From NCBI RefSeq assembly GCF_004214795.1, contig NZ_CP035928.1, forward strand, positions 1,798,001-1,862,000: 64,000 nt of DNA. The letters are read 5' to 3'. Positions 42,655 to 51,466 of this stretch are shown here, one piece after another. The translations under genes and the position numbers were made by a program. The notes beneath the pieces were generated by a model. The model saw only the letters and a list, made by a program, of their open reading frames with translations. It was not told the DNA's origin and did no database searches. This DNA comes from Malaciobacter pacificus. Lineage in GTDB: Bacteria > Campylobacterota > Campylobacteria > Campylobacterales > Arcobacteraceae. How positions within the stretch are numbered: position 1 is the first letter of the stretch; each line of letters opens with the position of its first letter.

Positions 42655-44389
42655 GATATTCATCCTCCATATCTTTTCCAATATCAAGTCTTCTTTTAAA
42701 TACATCATCTATATTATCATGTACTCTTGAATCCTTGTCTAAAAACATCAATCTGTGTTTATTTAATTGATTGATATTTTTAAGTCCCATAATAGCAAGC
42801 ATACCTTTTACACTTTTTAGAAGGTTTTTATGATAATTGGCTACTTTTTGAGCTTGTTTAAATACAAAATATTTTCTTCTTTTTGATTTATCTTGAGTTG
42901 CAAGTCCAACAGGACACTCTTTACCTTCTGTTCCAGAGCAGTATCTTGCTCTAATACATCCAGCACTCATCATAAAGCCTCTGGCGATTTGAATAAAATC
43001 TGCTCCTAAAGACATAATTATAATTATATCATCTGGAGTTAAAATTTTCCCACTTGCTACTAATTTTATTTTATCTCTAACGCCATATTGAGTTAAAATC
43101 TTATCTACTAAATAAATAGAGTCTCTAATATTTAACCCTACTCTTTCCATCATTTCAATAGGAGCAGTTGCACTTCCTCCACTTCCTGCATCTATTGATA
43201 TAAAATCAGGATATGAGTCATTTCCTTCATCTACTCTTTTTTTAATCTCTTTAGCATAAGGTTCAATGTTTCCAATATCTGAAATAACAATTTTAATTCC
43301 AACTGGTTTACTTGAAAGTTTTTGTAAATTTCCAACAAAATCAAATAACTCCTCAATACTATTAGCATATGGAAATCTATTGGGAGAGAAAACATTTTCA
43401 TAAGCCTTAACATTTCTATAATATGCAATTGCGGGAGTTACTTTATGGGCTGCTAGTTTACCACCTGTTTGTTTTGCACCTTGTGCGATTTTAATCTCAG
43501 TCATTCTACAAAATCTCATAACCTTTTGATATCTTTGAGGATCAAATTTTCCATCTAAGTCTCTTGCTCCATAAAGTCCTGAACTTATTTGAAAAATTAT
43601 ATCAGGCATATCTGCTGGTACTTGGACAGGAAAAGCTGATAAGGGTAAATTCCAATTTGGTCTATAAAAGATTTTTTTTGACATATCTAATATATATGTT
43701 TCAGCTTCTTCATCTTTACCAAATACAAGTTTTCTATACACATCAGCTGCAACTGCACCATTAAAAAAATATTTAACTATATCTTTAATCTTTTTTTGAA
43801 AAGCCGTACCTTCAACTAATGTCATGTATTTAGGATCATATTTTTCATGGGTAACAAAAAAGTTTGAAGTTACTCCACCTTCTCCTGAGTTTATAGGGAA
43901 ATTACCCATGTATGAGCCTTTAACAAAAGCTCTTGTTCCCTCAGGAGAGATAGAACCATCACTCATAGCACTTCTTGCCAATATTGAATTAGCTCTATAA
44001 GGTTTTTCTCTGTTTTCTCCAAATGTAACAGTAAAATCATCATCAACTTCATCTTCATTTAAAACAATATTTGCATGTCTTATCATAAATTTAGGTTTTG
44101 GTAAGGGTTGAGATGGAGAAAAAGATGCATAATTAGGTTTATCTCTACAAGCTTTTTGAACCCAATCAAGTTTATCTTTTGATTCATAAAACTTTTCATC
44201 TCCAAAATACTGTCTAAAAGGTTCTCTTAATTCCTCTAAAAGATATCTTAATCTACCTATTATTGGGTAGTTTACTAATAACTGATGTTTTCTTTGTACA
44301 TATTTATCATGAACATACCAAGCAAAAATTATTATGAAAAAAATAAGCCAAAACTCTTCCCAAAAAGTAATATTTTCTAAAAACTCCAC
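42641..44389 (-). CDS. Membrane-anchored glutamate-synthase-like FMN protein
   Basis: 582 residues: one N-terminal membrane helix (about 10-27), then a domain homologous to the FMN/Fe-S synthase part of the large subunit of glutamate synthase. Marks: SPEGTRAFVKGSYMGNFPINSGEGGV (in two halves here, about 150-180), GAKQTGGKLAAHKV (about 314), ISIDAGSGGSATAPIEMM (about 398-415) and the Cys set in CIRARYCSGTEGKECPVGLATQD (about 487-510). It lacks the amidotransferase domain, so it is not a complete GOGAT; the true substrate is unclear. It ends in a coupled small membrane protein gene. Confidence 0.88.
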   Translation of the reverse strand: MEFLENITFWEEFWLIFFIIIFAWYVHDKYVQRKHQLLVNYPIIGRLRYLLEELREPFRQYFGDEKFYESKDKLDWVQKACRDKPNYASFSPSQPLPKPKFMIRHANIVLNEDEVDDDFTVTFGENREKPYRANSILARSAMSDGSISPEGTRAFVKGSYMGNFPINSGEGGVTSNFFVTHEKYDPKYMTLVEGTAFQKKIKDIVKYFFNGAVAADVYRKLVFGKDEEAETYILDMSKKIFYRPNWNLPLSAFPVQVPADMPDIIFQISSGLYGARDLDGKFDPQRYQKVMRFCRMTEIKIAQGAKQTGGKLAAHKVTPAIAYYRNVKAYENVFSPNRFPYANSIEELFDFVGNLQKLSSKPVGIKIVISDIGNIEPYAKEIKKRVDEGNDSYPDFISIDAGSGGSATAPIEMMERVGLNIRDSIYLVDKILTQYGVRDKIKLVASGKILTPDDIIIIMSLGADFIQIARGFMMSAGCIRARYCSGTEGKECPVGLATQDKSKRRKYFVFKQAQKVANYHKNLLKSVKGMLAIMGLKNINQLNKHRLMFLDKDSRVHDNIDDVFKRRLDIGKDMEDEYHESR

Positions 44390-44391
44390 CT

Positions 44392-45276
44392 CTACTCCTT
44401 TTTACTAGAAACTAACACTCCACTAAGAACTATAAGTAGTATACCAAAAATAATAAACATATCAGGGAAGGCATCACCTAATATTATTCCAAGAATAATT
44501 GAAAATGCAATATTAGAGTATGAAATGGTACCTATAATTCCTGCTTTTGCACTTGCAAAAGCCTTAGTCATATAAATTTGTGCAAGTGTTGCAAAACTCC
44601 CCAATAAAATAATAAATAACCAATCACTACCTTGGGGCATTACAAACTTAGCAATCATAAAATCTAAATTAGGATTTGTATAAAACTCACCAATAATTAA
44701 TAAAATTAGTGGACCTATAGTTCCAATTGTCATAAAAGATAGTACTATAGCTCTAGTATCATAATATTTTCTAAGCTCCCTAACTGCTGTATAAGCAAGT
44801 GCTGCACCGACTCCACATAAAACACCAAGCCAATCTGTTTTATCTAAATTACTTCCATCAAATTTTGTAATAAATAAAATTCCTATAAATCCAATAAAAA
44901 CTCCAAGCCAACCTTTGACTCCAAGTTTTTCTTTTAAAAATATATATGCAAAAATTGCTGTGAAAATCGTTGAAGTTTTAGAAAAAGTCATAGCTTCACC
45001 TAAAGGAATAACAGAAATATTGTAAAAGAAAAAAAGTAGTGCTACAAACCCAGCAGTTCCCCTAAAAATAAGTAACCAAAACTTTCCACCTTGTTGTTTT
45101 AGAGGTGATTTGTAAATAGAAAATAATATTATTATAACACCAAAACAATTTCTAAAAAAAACAACTTCAACAGAACTCATTGAATCACTAAGCTCTTTTG
45201 CTGCAGCTCCCATAAAAGCAAACAACAATGAAGCAAATATCATATATTTAATACCTAAATTTACTTGATTTTCCAT
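44392..45276 (-). CDS. DMT-superfamily transporter (EamA)
   Basis: 294 residues with ten predicted membrane helices in two EamA repeats (about 8-140 and 150-290). GEAMTFSKTSTIFTAIFAYIFL near 92-113 and the matching GIIGTISYSNIAFSIILG in the second half are the repeat cores. Substrate cannot be told; family members export amino acids or metabolites. It lies 2 bp upstream of the glutamate-synthase-like gene, and is divergent from murA. Confidence 0.9.
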   Translation of the reverse strand: MENQVNLGIKYMIFASLLFAFMGAAAKELSDSMSSVEVVFFRNCFGVIIILFSIYKSPLKQQGGKFWLLIFRGTAGFVALLFFFYNISVIPLGEAMTFSKTSTIFTAIFAYIFLKEKLGVKGWLGVFIGFIGILFITKFDGSNLDKTDWLGVLCGVGAALAYTAVRELRKYYDTRAIVLSFMTIGTIGPLILLIIGEFYTNPNLDFMIAKFVMPQGSDWLFIILLGSFATLAQIYMTKAFASAKAGIIGTISYSNIAFSIILGIILGDAFPDMFIIFGILLIVLSGVLVSSKKE

Positions 45277-45399
45277 AACTTTCCTATCTATAAAGGCGAA
45301 TTGTATTGTCTATAGGGTTAAAGAAAGATTATTAATTTAAAAATTTAAAGCTAATTTTAGATAGAATATTTGCCATTTATATAGGTAGTTAGGGGAAAA

Positions 45400-46665
45400 A
45401 TGGAATATTTAAAGATTGTTGGTCAAAATGAAATCTCTGGAAGTGTTGAAATTTCAGGGGCTAAAAATGCAGCTTTACCGTTGATTGCATGTACAATTTT
45501 AGCTAAAGGTGAAATTACTATAAAAAACTTACCAAATGTAGTTGATATTAATACTTTTTTAAAACTTATTGATAAACTTGGTGGAACATATTCGAAAGAA
45601 GAACGTTGTGTAAAAATTGATACTTCTTCTATGAATAGTACAACTGCAACATATGATATAGTAAAAACAATGAGAGCTTCTATTTTGGTATTAGGGCCCA
45701 TTTTAGCTAGATTTGGACACTGTGAAGTTTCACTTCCAGGTGGTTGTGCAATAGGTCAAAGACCTGTTGATTTACACCTAAAAGCTTTAGAACAAATGGG
45801 TGCGATAATTGAGATTGAACATGGATATATAAAAGCAACTGCTCCAAATGGATTAAAAGGTGCAAAAGTAGTATTTGATAAAGTTACTGTTGGTGGAACT
45901 GAAAATACAGTTATGGCAGCAGCTTTAGCTGAAGGTACGACAACTATTATTAACGCAGCAAAAGAGCCTGAAATTGTTCAATTATGTGAAGTTATTAGAG
46001 ATGCTGGAGTTAAAATAGAAGGAATTGGTACTTCAAAAATTATTATAGAAGGAACAAATAAACAATTACTTGACATTAAAGAGTTTAGTGTAATTCCAGA
46101 TAGAATTGAAGCTGGGACATATATGTGTGCAGCAGCTATTATGAATAAAAAACTAAAAATTGATAAAGTTATTCCATTACATCTTGAAGCAGTTATTTCA
46201 AAGCTTGAAGAGATGAACTTTGAAGTACTTCAAGATGAAACAAGTGTAACTATTATGCCAACAGATGAAATAAAACCTGTAAACATTATAACTACTGAAT
46301 ACCCAGGTTTCCCAACAGATATGCAAGCTCAATTTATGGCACTTGCAACTCAAGCAAATGGTACTAGTACAATTGATGAAAGACTATTTGAAAATAGATT
46401 TATGCACGTTAGTGAATTATTAAGACTAGGGGCTGATATTCACTTAAATGGAAATATTGCAACAATTAATGGAAAAAGTGGAACACTAAATGGAACTGAT
46501 GTGATGGCTACTGATTTAAGAGCCTCTTCAGCACTTGTTTTAGCTGCACTTGTTGCTAAAGGTGAAACAAATATTCATAGGATATATCACTTAGATAGAG
46601 GATATGAAAACCTAGAGGGTAAACTATCTTTAATAGGTGCAGATGTAAAAAGGTTTACAGAATAG
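45400..46665 (+). CDS. murA: UDP-N-acetylglucosamine 1-carboxyvinyltransferase
   Basis: 421 residues. It transfers enolpyruvate to UDP-GlcNAc, the first committed step of peptidoglycan synthesis. N-terminal [13 protein letters not shown] (about 19-31), catalytic Cys in [15 protein letters not shown] (about 111-125), [17 protein letters not shown] (about 300-316) and [15 protein letters not shown] near the C-terminus are all present. The Cys predicts fosfomycin sensitivity of the enzyme. Ribosome binding site TTAGGGG; monocistronic, with a terminator directly after. Confidence 0.97.
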   Translation: MEYLKIVGQNEISGSVEISGAKNAALPLIACTILAKGEITIKNLPNVVDINTFLKLIDKLGGTYSKEERCVKIDTSSMNSTTATYDIVKTMRASILVLGPILARFGHCEVSLPGGCAIGQRPVDLHLKALEQMGAIIEIEHGYIKATAPNGLKGAKVVFDKVTVGGTENTVMAAALAEGTTTIINAAKEPEIVQLCEVIRDAGVKIEGIGTSKIIIEGTNKQLLDIKEFSVIPDRIEAGTYMCAAAIMNKKLKIDKVIPLHLEAVISKLEEMNFEVLQDETSVTIMPTDEIKPVNIITTEYPGFPTDMQAQFMALATQANGTSTIDERLFENRFMHVSELLRLGADIHLNGNIATINGKSGTLNGTDVMATDLRASSALVLAALVAKGETNIHRIYHLDRGYENLEGKLSLIGADVKRFTE

Positions 46666-46676
46666 GACACATTTGA

Positions 46677-46714
46677 AATGATAAGCTAAAAACATAGAAG
46701 CTTATCATTTTTTT
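46677..46714 (+). terminator. Intrinsic terminator of murA
   Basis: Perfect 11-bp stem AATGATAAGCT/AGCTTATCATT (46677-46687, 46699-46709) running into T7 at 46708-46714, 12 bp after the murA stop. Confidence 0.9.
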
Positions 46715-46766
46715 AAGGCTAAATTAAATAAAATCTTACCAATAACAACAAAGGGTGAGACTATTT

Positions 46767-47861
46767 ATGAAACTAGAAATTTCTTTATTTAAATTCGATA
46801 AGAATTCAGACTATTTACCATATTACACAAAGCACTTTATAAAAATTACAAATGAAAACAACTTATTAGATATATTAAACAACATCAATAATGAAAATAG
46901 ATTTGATTATATTAATGATGGAGATTTTGATTTAGTAATAAATGGCGTTTATGCAAAAGCTTCTATTACAATTGAGCAATTAACTAAAAACTTTGGAAGA
47001 GATATTACAATTGAGCCTATATCTATTAGAAGAGCATGTCATGATTTATTAATTGATGAAAAAGATTTTAAAGAGAAAATAGAGCTTCTAAAAGATTTTA
47101 TTGATGAAGATGATAAGTTGTACTACAATAGATTAAAACAGTACTACTATGCATCAAATACACTTAATTATGAAGATGAATATATTGGGGATGCAATTTT
47201 AATTCTAGCTAGTGACATAATAGAGAAAAGACCAGATATTAAAGAACTAGTTTTAAAACAACTTCATAGTGCAGAAGTTGGTGCACAATATCATACTAGT
47301 TTAAAAAATAGAATATTTAATTTTGATTATTCTATTGAAGAAAAAATTGAAAAGATGCAAGAAGATTTAGGATACATTGATTCTAGTGAAAATCAAAACT
47401 TTAGGGTTGATAATACACTTAAAATTGATTTTGGGACATTTAATAAAGATTACGAAGTAAAACATGATTTCAAAGATTTTAATATTGTTTATTATGACTA
47501 TAATAAATGTGAAGATACTCAAACTTTACTAAGTAAATTAGATGCAAAAATATTAAATTTAGACACAACTAAATTAGATCTTGCAAAAAGAACATTTAAT
47601 AAAAATAAAAAAATTACTTTCAAAACAGCTTGTACAATTTTATTAGATGCATTTGATAATAATGCTGATTTCATTGTAGTTGATAATGATGATGATTTTT
47701 ATATATTTGACTACAATAGAAAATCTTTAGAAAAATTATGTGGAAGAGATGTTTTAATTCCAGTAATTCATAAAAATGAGTTACAAAAGCTAGTAAGTGG
47801 TGAGCATAATATTGCTAAAAGAACACTTGATAAACATCAAGTTAACCCAGAAATAATTTAA
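46767..47861 (+). CDS. Conserved-looking protein of unknown function (DUF5644-like)
   Basis: 364 residues from the ATG at 46767, preceded by AAGGGTGAGA; a GTG at 46755 would add four residues. The N-terminal part (MKLEISLFKFDKNSDYLPYY ... NFGRDITIEPISIRRA) is what I remember as the DUF5644 domain of Campylobacterota, a glutaredoxin-like fold also seen fused to HdrB-like proteins. A helical middle (DLLIDEKDFKEKIELLKDFI, YYYASNTLNY) and a C-terminal domain with VDNDDDFYIFDYNRK follow. No Cys-based active site is evident. It is followed 9 bp later by the HNH gene, so the two may be co-expressed. Confidence 0.65.
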   Translation: MKLEISLFKFDKNSDYLPYYTKHFIKITNENNLLDILNNINNENRFDYINDGDFDLVINGVYAKASITIEQLTKNFGRDITIEPISIRRACHDLLIDEKDFKEKIELLKDFIDEDDKLYYNRLKQYYYASNTLNYEDEYIGDAILILASDIIEKRPDIKELVLKQLHSAEVGAQYHTSLKNRIFNFDYSIEEKIEKMQEDLGYIDSSENQNFRVDNTLKIDFGTFNKDYEVKHDFKDFNIVYYDYNKCEDTQTLLSKLDAKILNLDTTKLDLAKRTFNKNKKITFKTACTILLDAFDNNADFIVVDNDDDFYIFDYNRKSLEKLCGRDVLIPVIHKNELQKLVSGEHNIAKRTLDKHQVNPEII

Positions 47862-47869
47862 GGCTTAAA

Positions 47870-48487
47870 ATGATTTTAGATATAGAGTTTGTTATTTATG
47901 CATCACTTATAATTGCTTGTCTAATTCCACTTTATATCTATAGAAAAAAAATACTTAAATTTAGAAACTCAAATGGAAATATAAACCTTTTTTTAAAAGA
48001 CTTAAGAAACTATCTTTCAACTCATCATCCAAAAATCAAATTTAATTTTTCTATAATTGATAAAACAGAAGATGAGAAAGATAGAAGAGTTAGAGAAACT
48101 TTAATAGTAGAAGATATAATAACTCAATTTGTAGATTATGATTACAAAAAAACTACACAAGCTTCTGTATCAAAAGAAAAGCTTTGGGTTGGATATGATG
48201 AAAAGTCAAAAAGTGATTTAAAACTTCCAAGTGACTGGAAACAAAGAAAAGAGATGGCTTGGTTAAGAGATAATGGTAGATGTGACAGATGTGGAAATAA
48301 AATACTTTTAAAAAATGCCTACTCTCAATTTGCAAAAGAGATTGAAAATGGTGGTGGTTATAACTTTGAAAACATAATTATACTGTGTGGTGACTGTAAT
48401 TTAATATTAAAAAAGAAAGAGTCTAAAATAGATATTTCATCAACAGAAATTTATGATAAACTTATGGTTGCTGTTGATGATAACTAA
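47870..48487 (+). CDS. Membrane-anchored HNH-type nuclease domain protein
   Basis: 205 residues: an N-terminal membrane helix (about 5-23), a basic linker and a C-terminal HNH-like domain. DWKQRKEMAWLRDNGRCDRCGNKI (about 122-145) and NIIILCGDCNLIL (about 168-180) give the two CxxC zinc knuckles of a treble-clef HNH fold; KxxAWLRDNGRCxRCG is the typical lead. The canonical second His of HNH is not obvious, so nuclease activity is uncertain. The gene follows the DUF5644-like gene by 8 bp and converges with the secretion operon (4-bp overlap). Confidence 0.7.
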   Translation: MILDIEFVIYASLIIACLIPLYIYRKKILKFRNSNGNINLFLKDLRNYLSTHHPKIKFNFSIIDKTEDEKDRRVRETLIVEDIITQFVDYDYKKTTQASVSKEKLWVGYDEKSKSDLKLPSDWKQRKEMAWLRDNGRCDRCGNKILLKNAYSQFAKEIENGGGYNFENIIILCGDCNLILKKKESKIDISSTEIYDKLMVAVDDN

Positions 48488-49056
48488 ATACCTTTTAAAG
48501 TAAATTTAGCAATAAAAGCCTCTTTATCTTTTATTTTACACCAACCAAATCTATCACAAAACTCTATATTAAGCTCATCATTTTTATAAACTTTTCCTAC
48601 TATCTCAGATTGAGGATGAGCTTTACTTCTTAAAAAAACTTCTGGATTATTTACTACTACTTTTTCTACTGCAGCTACATTAACTTCTTTAACTTGTACT
48701 ATTTGTTTTTTTTGAGTTTTTAATCCGCTTATCTCTTTTTTTAGATTATCTATTTCTTGTTTTAAAAACTCTATTTCTAAAGAGTTATTAGTATTAGTTG
48801 CTGATTCCTTTAAACTATTATTTAAAACCCTTTTATCTTTGTAGATTTCATTCATAATAAGCTCAACTTTTTCATTTAGTTTACTTAGTTCTATTTCATT
48901 TAAAGTAGATTTATCTTTTGTAACTTCTACATCTTTTAACAATGATTCAAAGCCAATCTTAAATAAAAAAAGTTCTAATTCTGATGTTTTAACTACATTA
49001 TTTTCTTGAGAAAATAGTAATGTAATTGAAAATATAAATGATACTATAAACTTCAC
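48484..49056 (-). CDS. Exported coiled-coil protein with SH3-like C-terminus, end of the secretion operon
   Basis: 190 residues: signal peptide (about 1-16), a coiled coil (about 55-115; EFLKQEIDNLKKEISGLKTQ) and a C-terminal bacterial SH3-like domain (about 132-190: VFLRSKAHPQSEIVGKVYKNDEL, then FGWCKIKDKEAFI). SH3b domains commonly bind peptidoglycan or proteins. The start overlaps the gspJ-like gene by 4 bp, so it belongs to the type II secretion operon and may anchor the machine in the periplasm. Confidence 0.75.
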   Translation of the reverse strand: MKFIVSFIFSITLLFSQENNVVKTSELELFLFKIGFESLLKDVEVTKDKSTLNEIELSKLNEKVELIMNEIYKDKRVLNNSLKESATNTNNSLEIEFLKQEIDNLKKEISGLKTQKKQIVQVKEVNVAAVEKVVVNNPEVFLRSKAHPQSEIVGKVYKNDELNIEFCDRFGWCKIKDKEAFIAKFTLKGI

Positions 49057-49568
49057 TGTTGTACTCCTAACTTAAATGCTTTATATAATTCTCTTTCTTT
49101 GTTTTTTTGTTTTATTATAAATAAAACTTCATTTTTTGTATCTTTCACTTCAAAAAACTCTATATCTTCTAATAATATATCAATATATGCATTTTCATAA
49201 AAATCTAATAAAGAGTTTTGCATTTTAAACTCATCACTGCTCTCAATCCTAACTAACTTAGAGTTTGAACTTATTAAATAAGTGATATTATTTAAAAAAC
49301 CATTATGATATGTATTATTTGATTTAAATCTTACAATTGAATTTTTATCATCATCAAATACAATTTTTATTGGTGATTTTATCTCAGCAATATCTTCTAA
49401 AAGAATTTTATTTATACTATTTGCTTCTTTTACTACTTCTTTTTTCTTTTCAAAAATATCATTTGTATGTTTTGTTTGATCTAATGCTTTATATAAAAAT
49501 AATACTAATATCATAAATAAAGTTATAGATATAGTAACTTCAAGAAGAGTAAAAGCCTTTTTCATCAT
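49053..49568 (-). CDS. gspJ: Type II secretion minor pseudopilin, GspJ-like
   Basis: 171 residues with a type IV prepilin N-terminus MMKKAFTLLEVTISITLF: cleavage after Ala (A|F), Glu at +5. One hydrophobic helix is followed by a soluble domain of about 130 residues. It comes after the gspI-like gene with a 4-bp overlap, so J is the best position-based name. Minor pseudopilins I, J and K form the tip of the pseudopilus. Confidence 0.75.
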   Translation of the reverse strand: MMKKAFTLLEVTISITLFMILVLFLYKALDQTKHTNDIFEKKKEVVKEANSINKILLEDIAEIKSPIKIVFDDDKNSIVRFKSNNTYHNGFLNNITYLISSNSKLVRIESSDEFKMQNSLLDFYENAYIDILLEDIEFFEVKDTKNEVLFIIKQKNKERELYKAFKLGVQQ

Positions 49569-49963
49569 AACTCAATTTTAAAACTATAGATTTTTTTACT
49601 ACTATTTGTATCATCTAAACTATAAGTAGTGCTAAAAGTAATAATATTTAACTTCATATATTCATTATCAATAGATGTAGTCTCTAACTCTTCATCTTTG
49701 ATTTTTATTTTTTTATCTTTAAACTCTTTTCTTAAATCATCATTTTCAAAACTAAAAACTCTATCTAGAAAAAGATTTTCATTTCTATCATTTGGAAAAT
49801 CCAAATTCATAGATGCTAAAATGTACTCACTATTTTTTGAAGCTTCTTCACTTTTTGTAACTAAAAAAATATTTTCACTTTTAATTTGTAAAAGAGTAAC
49901 CATCACAAAACTAAGTATTGAGATAGCTATAATTACTTCCATCATTGAAAAAGCTTTTTTCAC
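49565..49963 (-). CDS. gspI: Type II secretion minor pseudopilin, GspI-like
   Basis: 132 residues with prepilin start MKKAFSMMEVIIAISILSF (A|F cleavage, Glu +5) and a soluble domain. Its start shares one base with the stop of gspE. The short length and position before the gspJ-like gene favour GspI. Confidence 0.75.
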   Translation of the reverse strand: MKKAFSMMEVIIAISILSFVMVTLLQIKSENIFLVTKSEEASKNSEYILASMNLDFPNDRNENLFLDRVFSFENDDLRKEFKDKKIKIKDEELETTSIDNEYMKLNIITFSTTYSLDDTNSSKKIYSFKIEL

Positions 49964-51465
49964 TATTTAATTCCTATTCTAATAGCTTCAGCAACTGATG
50001 TTTCACCATGTTCTAACATTAGCTTTAATTGCTTATCTAAACTAATCATTCCATTTTTAAGTGCAAGTTTCATCAAAGTACTATCATCTACATCATTTTT
50101 TAAGTACTCTTGTACCTCTTCATCAATAATAAATAATTCACCTATAGCAACCCTTCCACTATAACCTGTAAAGTTACAAGATTTACATCCAACTGGTTGG
50201 TAAATAGTTTTATTTGCATCAAGTCCAAAAACTTTATGTGAAGCAAGTGATTCATCTTCACATTTACACTCATCACATAGTTTTCTCACTAACCTTTGAG
50301 CAAGTACTGCTAATAGAGATGAAGAGATTAAAAACTTTTCAACTCCCATATCAATAAGTCTTGTAATAGCTGCTGGTGCTCTATTTGTATGTAAAGTTGA
50401 AAAAAGTAAGTGTCCTGTAAGTGCAGACTGTACAGCAATAGAAGCCGTCTCACTATCTCTAATTTCTCCAACCATAATGATATCAGGGTCTTGTCTTAAA
50501 ATAGACCTAAGTCCACTTGCAAAAGTAAGCCCTACTTTGTCATTAACTTGAATTTGTGAAAAATCATTTGATTTATACTCAACTGGGTCTTCAACAGTGA
50601 TAATATTTTTTTCAACACTTACAACTTGATGTAAAAGTGAGTGTAAAGTTGTAGATTTACCACTTCCAGTAGGTCCTGTTACTAAAACCATGCCATAAGA
50701 GTTTCTTAAAACTTTTTCTAATTCATCAGTTATATATGAAGGAAATCCAAGCTCATTTACACTTTTGATATCTTCACTTTGCATTAAGATTCTCATTACA
50801 ACTCTTTCACCATAGAAAGTTGGCAATATAGAAACCCTAATATCTAAAGTCTTTCCTGCAATTTTAATTTGTGTTCTACCATCTTGAGGTACTCTTTTTT
50901 CACTAATATCAAGATTTGAGATAACTTTTATTCTCGAAATCACTAAAGACATAATATTTTTATCTAACTCAATATGCTTTACTAAAACACCATCAACTCT
51001 ATATCTTACCTCAGCTTTAAACTCATGCATCTCAATATGAATATCAGAAGATTGTTTTTTTATTGCTTGATAAAAAAGTGAGTTTACAAACTTGATAATA
51101 GGTGCAGATTCTTCAGAAGTTAAAATATCACTTCCAACTTTTAGAAACTCACTAACAGAAAAATCTTCATCCTCTATTTTGGCTTCTTCTTGCTCTTGAG
51201 CAATTGCACTCATCTCTTTGTCTGTTTTTATTTCTAAAAACTTATTATAAAGCTTTTCAAAAGAGATTTCATCTAAGAATACAATTCTCTCTTCATACTC
51301 TTGCTTTCCTAAATAATCTAAGGAAATACTCATATACTCTTGAGATAATGCAATAACAACTTCATCATCAATTTGAGTATATAAAACATAATTTTTTAAA
51401 GCATTTGAATAATCTATTTCATCATATGGTAAAAGGTTTGAGTTATGTATTTCATCTATATTCAT
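49963..51465 (-). CDS. gspE: Type II secretion ATPase GspE
   Basis: 500 residues: N-terminal domain that binds GspL (about 1-110), then the secretion ATPase. ASP box and RYRVDGVLVKH (about 150-165), Walker A GPTGSGKSTT (about 262-271), Walker B DPDIIMVGEIRD (about 325-336), His box TLHTNRAPAAITRL and a zinc site CDECKCEDE ... CKSCNFTGY (about 395-435) are present. It powers pseudopilus growth at the cytoplasmic side. All catalytic motifs are intact. Confidence 0.96.
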   Translation of the reverse strand: MNIDEIHNSNLLPYDEIDYSNALKNYVLYTQIDDEVVIALSQEYMSISLDYLGKQEYEERIVFLDEISFEKLYNKFLEIKTDKEMSAIAQEQEEAKIEDEDFSVSEFLKVGSDILTSEESAPIIKFVNSLFYQAIKKQSSDIHIEMHEFKAEVRYRVDGVLVKHIELDKNIMSLVISRIKVISNLDISEKRVPQDGRTQIKIAGKTLDIRVSILPTFYGERVVMRILMQSEDIKSVNELGFPSYITDELEKVLRNSYGMVLVTGPTGSGKSTTLHSLLHQVVSVEKNIITVEDPVEYKSNDFSQIQVNDKVGLTFASGLRSILRQDPDIIMVGEIRDSETASIAVQSALTGHLLFSTLHTNRAPAAITRLIDMGVEKFLISSSLLAVLAQRLVRKLCDECKCEDESLASHKVFGLDANKTIYQPVGCKSCNFTGYSGRVAIGELFIIDEEVQEYLKNDVDDSTLMKLALKNGMISLDKQLKLMLEHGETSVAEAIRIGIK

Positions 51466-51466
51466 A

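Noticed and set aside
43211..43225. TGAGTCATTTCC, resembling the first half of the shared promoter box
   Set aside because: It lies inside the glutamate-synthase-like gene, the second half-site is absent and no -10 follows at 7 bp.
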